Shown piece after piece: positions 6,861-9,024 of a DNA stretch of 9,024 nucleotides. This stretch comes from an uncultured Eudoraea sp. (GTDB lineage: Bacteria; Bacteroidota; Bacteroidia; Flavobacteriales; Flavobacteriaceae). Below the pieces are notes generated by a model. It did not search any database and was not told the origin of the DNA. It was given only the letters and a program-made list of their open reading frames with translations. The stretch is taken from positions 1-9,024 of the forward strand of contig CAJQNH010000154.1 in assembly GCA_905479615.1 (NCBI GenBank), read 5' to 3'. The translations under genes and the position numbers were made by a program. How positions within the stretch are numbered: the stretch's first letter is position 1; each line of letters starts with the position of its first letter.

Positions 6861-6997
6861 TACCACCAACACCGTGTATAATTCATTGCTAGTACTTGCC
6901 TACTTACGAAAATCCTCACGGATTTTCTATTTGGTTTGTATTTGCTAATTTAGTTGCTGAAAAACGCAACGAAATCATATACAAGACCGTTGTGCTT
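6861..6997 (+). repeat. attC-like inverted-repeat element between membrane protein and barrel protein
   Basis: Left TACCACCAAC (6861-6870), spacer ACCG, arm TGTATAATT. Right arm AATCATATACA, spacer AGACC, then GTTGTGCTT (6989-6997). The left end is a perfect 10/10 partner of 6113-6122 before the membrane-protein gene. The right end is a perfect 9/9 partner of 7890-7898 after the barrel gene. The interior shares its motif order with 5304-5471 and has an additional GTTGC/GCAAC stem near its right side. Confidence 0.75.
6908..6927 (+). repeat. Conserved short hairpin, copy 2
   Basis: GAAAATCC (6908-6915) pairs perfectly with GGATTTTC (6920-6927) around the loop TCAC, giving an 8-bp stem. It is the counterpart of 5355-5372, where the loop is TTGC. 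Kept stems with changed loops imply that the fold matters. Confidence 0.6.
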
Positions 6998-7053
6998 CAT
7001 TTGTGTAAATAAAACTAATCAAACTGTATATTTCTGATCTCTTATATAATAAC

Positions 7054-7827
7054 ATGTCAAATGTTAAATATTCCATTTATTATTCTAAACCATTAAAGAT
7101 ATTAGTAGTGTTACTACTAGCATGTAACTCGGTTATTGGCCAAGATAAAGTAATTAAAGAAACAGTTAATATTCCTGAACCGCTCATGTTTGACCTCGTT
7201 AGAGGTTTAGGCGCCAAACAAGGAGAATTAGAAATTAATTCTCTAGCCGATTTGCCTTTAAATAACGCCTCAATGAGAGGTGTGGAGTGGGCACCAGAAA
7301 TAGAATATGCGCTCTTTGATAATTTTGCGGTTGAATTAGAATTCCCCATGTATAATCTTGAATTAGAAGCCTATAAAATGGCTATTCAATGGACAATAGG
7401 GCCCTCTAAGAATAACAAATTCATTCATGGTATTCAGGTTATAGGTGAAAAATATATACACGATGATATTTTTGAGTTCAACCTTCTTTATGTTCCAGCT
7501 TATAGGTTCAATGAAGTTTGGAGTGCAATTGGTTTATTTGGTATCATGCTAGAGTTTGGAGCTGACACTCCATCGAAGGATTACACCATTATATTGAATG
7601 CTTCTGTTTTTGCCGATCTTAATAAACATACAGTAATTGGACTAGAAATCAATAATTCAGACCCTACCTTTCAAAGAATAGATAACAACAATATGGAATT
7701 ACTTATTCTACCTCAATTACATTATGAATTTGATAGTGGATATTCATTTCAATTCGGTGTTGGCCCTAAGTTCTATGGAAGTAAAACAGATTTTTCTGCT
7801 GTTTTGAGAGTTATTAAGTATTTTTAA
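7054..7827 (+). CDS. Outer-membrane beta-barrel-like protein
   Basis: 257-aa protein with a signal peptide (about 1-29, LKILVVLLLACNSVIG, cut before Gln30). The rest is alternating hydrophobic/polar strands: VEWAPEIEYALFDNFAVELEFPMYNLELEAYKMAIQWTIG, FEFNLLYVPAYRFNEVWSAIGLFGIMLEFG, TIILNASVFADLNKHTVIGLEI, LLILPQLHYEFDSGYSFQFGVGPKFYG. It ends in a strand with a terminal Phe (FSAVLRVIKYF), the usual C-terminal signal of outer-membrane barrels. The phrase APEIEYALFDNFAVELEFP recalls MetA-pathway/transporter-type barrels, but I would not assign that family. Length suits an 8-10 strand barrel. Just after the stop, AAGGCGCCTT (7827-7836) and T-rich DNA could form a weak terminator. Confidence 0.7.
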   Translation: MSNVKYSIYYSKPLKILVVLLLACNSVIGQDKVIKETVNIPEPLMFDLVRGLGAKQGELEINSLADLPLNNASMRGVEWAPEIEYALFDNFAVELEFPMYNLELEAYKMAIQWTIGPSKNNKFIHGIQVIGEKYIHDDIFEFNLLYVPAYRFNEVWSAIGLFGIMLEFGADTPSKDYTIILNASVFADLNKHTVIGLEINNSDPTFQRIDNNNMELLILPQLHYEFDSGYSFQFGVGPKFYGSKTDFSAVLRVIKYF

Positions 7828-7889
7828 AGGCGCCTTAATATTATTTTTATGATTGACTTAATTCATAAGTATTGAAAAATAAAACACGA

Positions 7890-8115
7890 AAGCACAACAC
7901 GGTATATAACAAACAGGACATTCAGTGGATTAGGAAAGTTCAGCATTATTTACCAACATCGCCAAATCGTTAGATTACCCGATAGGGAAATATTATAAAA
8001 TTTGGCTTTTATGAATGAATAAATTAAAAACAAAATACAACGCTTTGGCTCAGAGCAAACCCGAAAGTTTATCGCTTTCTACTGCCCTACTTGCCATATA
8101 CTAAACGTTGTGTTG
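7890..8115 (+). repeat. Longest attC-like element, before the last gene
   Basis: Left AAGCACAAC (7890-7898), spacer ACGG, arm TATATAA (7903-7909). Right arm TATATA, spacer CTAAAC, then GTTGTGTTG (8107-8115). At over 220 bp it is longer than typical integron sites. The interior contains GCCAAAT (7961-7967) paired with ATTTGGC (8000-8006), GAAAG/CTTTC (8063-8079), and an isolated GTTAGAT (7969-7975) that matches the canonical GTTRRRY core. No gene is seen in the gap between 7828 and 8134. Confidence 0.66.
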
Positions 8116-8134
8116 AATTTAAATATTGATAATT

Positions 8135-9024
8135 ATGAGAAAGATATTCTTGATTTGTATTATTCTGATATCAATTACTATAGGATACGGGCAGAATTAT
8201 AATGATCATTTTAATTATAAAAAGTCAGACCTAACAGCTCTTATAGTGGAAAGACAAGCTGTGGATTCTCTTACTCAGTTTGAGAAAGTAGTTCTTGACG
8301 GTTTCAATTCCAAAATCCCGTTTTATCATTTTCTGAATGAAAGAAACACTGAAAATGCATATGTTATATTGATGCATGGTCTTGGAGGAAATAAAAATTA
8401 TTGGATAAACCCCTCCATGCCATATTTACAATATACTAAAAACCTCACGGCAATAAAGGATTCACTTTTACAATTAGGTTTTAACCTGGTTATAATAGAC
8501 GCTAAGTTTCATGGTGAAAGATCTTATGAACTAAACTTCAGAGATCCCAGTTCATTGCCTCCAATGCGATCAAAAAACCTTGACGATACTCAAACTTTTT
8601 ACAATTTGTATGTATCGAGCATCAAAGAAATTCGTTTAATAATGGATTACTTCGAACAAAGAATTCAAGATCCCAATCTTAAGTTCAACTTAATAGGATA
8701 TAGCATGGGAGGAGCCTTCTCATTGATTTTGAACAATCTTGAAGACAGAATTAACTGCATAGTGGCATGTGTGCCTCCAATGTCTAGACCATTCTCTGAA
8801 GTAGAAGAGCTTAATTGGTCGAATGAATTAACAGAAAAAATGAAGGCAATCAGCCCACTTTATGCTGCTACAGATCAAAAGTCACCAGTTGCATTACTAA
8901 TGGGAAAGACAGATTTTTTCATCCCTGAACAGGAAGCGAGAGCTTTCTATGATGAAATTTTAATTGATGATAAAAAATTGAAGTTTTATGATTCTGGGCA
9001 CGAACTTCCTGACGCTTATATAGA
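8135..9024 (+). CDS. Exported alpha/beta hydrolase (3' end outside window)
   Basis: Open from ATG 8135 to the window end (296 codons, no stop), so partial. A Sec signal peptide MRKIFLICIILISITIGYG is cut before Gln20. The fold is the alpha/beta hydrolase: oxyanion region YVILMHGLGGNKNYW, strand FNLVIIDAKFHGERSYE, nucleophile elbow LIGYSMGGAFSL with Ser190, acid KTDFFIP with Asp260, and His289 in DSGHELP. All three catalytic residues are therefore present and in family order. It may be a carboxylesterase or lipase-like enzyme acting in the periplasm or outside the cell; the substrate is unknown. It is unrelated in detail to the esterase near the window start, whose elbow is GYSDGG. The start follows an AT-rich leader, 28 bp after the GTTGTG element end. 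Confidence 0.85.
   Translation, partial: MRKIFLICIILISITIGYGQNYNDHFNYKKSDLTALIVERQAVDSLTQFEKVVLDGFNSKIPFYHFLNERNTENAYVILMHGLGGNKNYWINPSMPYLQYTKNLTAIKDSLLQLGFNLVIIDAKFHGERSYELNFRDPSSLPPMRSKNLDDTQTFYNLYVSSIKEIRLIMDYFEQRIQDPNLKFNLIGYSMGGAFSLILNNLEDRINCIVACVPPMSRPFSEVEELNWSNELTEKMKAISPLYAATDQKSPVALLMGKTDFFIPEQEARAFYDEILIDDKKLKFYDSGHELPDAYI

Larger units (their letters stand above)
29..8107 (+). mobile_element. Integron-like gene cassette array (partial, no integrase in view)
   Basis: Eight same-strand, unrelated genes are each separated by an inverted-repeat element ending in GTT. Taking a G^TT crossover as in integrons, the complete units are about 600-1685, 1686-3719, 3720-5459, 5460-6113, 6114-6989 and 6990-8107, each with one gene (the first frameshifted) followed by its element. 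A further unit starts at 30 and the last, at 8108, runs off the window. For five units the bases around the leading GTT are the near-perfect reverse complement of the bases ending in AAC after the same gene (8/9, 9/10, 12/13, 10/10 and 9/9 matches); a sixth, around gene 5, matches 9/13. Integron cassettes show this because R' and R'' of one attC are separated in the linear array. The match to attC geometry is seen; recombination by an IntI-type integrase is inferred. Confidence 0.7.

Noticed and set aside
7000..7036. Possible promoter before the barrel gene (TTTG at 7000, TATATTTC at 7027)
   Set aside because: It is one base off the TAnnTTTG consensus and the spacing of 23 bp is long. Such matches are common in AT-rich DNA.
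7827..7836. AAGGCGCCTT palindrome after the barrel gene as a terminator
   Set aside because: The palindrome has essentially no loop and the T-run is interrupted; too weak to list as a feature.
1550..8134. Intergenic elements as MITEs or REP-type repeats inserted between genes
   Set aside because: The two ends of one element match each other poorly, while ends flanking the same gene match well, and no target-site duplications are seen. Cassette behaviour explains this better.
1..9024. CRISPR array or tandem repeat locus
   Set aside because: The repeats are spaced by whole genes, vary in sequence and lack uniform direct-repeat units.

Overview
The window looks like chromosomal or accessory DNA of a Bacteroidota bacterium, probably Flavobacteriia or Cytophagia. 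It is AT-rich. Start codons follow A-rich leaders rather than Shine-Dalgarno sequences. Several signal peptides end in the G-Q/A-Q junction common in that phylum. The proteins (SnoaL-like, esterase, outer-membrane barrel, ABM lipoprotein) are typical of it. I see no rRNA, tRNA, CRISPR array, transposase or integrase.

Layout: eight genes, all on the + strand and functionally unrelated. In order they are: exported NTF2/SnoaL-like protein (55-576); exported esterase with a frameshift in a nine-A run (628-1428, continuing in another frame to 1549); Tat-exported FAD oxidoreductase resembling spermidine dehydrogenase (1715-3559); Tat-exported amidase-signature hydrolase (3771-5291); ABM-domain lipoprotein (5487-5903); seven-helix membrane protein (6138-6842); beta-barrel-like outer-membrane protein (7054-7827); exported alpha/beta hydrolase cut by the window end (8135 onward).

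Every gap between genes holds an imperfect inverted-repeat element. Its left end is ...YAAC plus about 4 nt plus a TATA-rich arm. Its right end is a TATA-rich arm plus AAGACC or similar plus GTTR.... The key observation is that the bases outside the YAAC/GTT cores match within a gene unit (before and after the same gene), not within one element. Examples are GTTGGTGGTA (6113) with TACCACCAAC (6861), GTTGTGCTT (6989) with AAGCACAAC (7890), and GTTAGCTTTTATA (3719) with TACAAAAGCTAAC (5304). This is what integron gene cassettes show: the two halves of a cassette's own attC core are split by linear insertion and rejoin when the cassette circularises with a G^TT crossover. I therefore read the window as part of an integron-like cassette array with long, divergent attC-like sites and unusually large cassettes (about 0.65 to 2.0 kb). 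No integrase is in view.

The genes do not form a pathway. What they share is location: all eight products carry a Sec, Tat or lipoprotein signal or are membrane-embedded, so the array looks like a store of envelope and secreted functions, rich in hydrolases.
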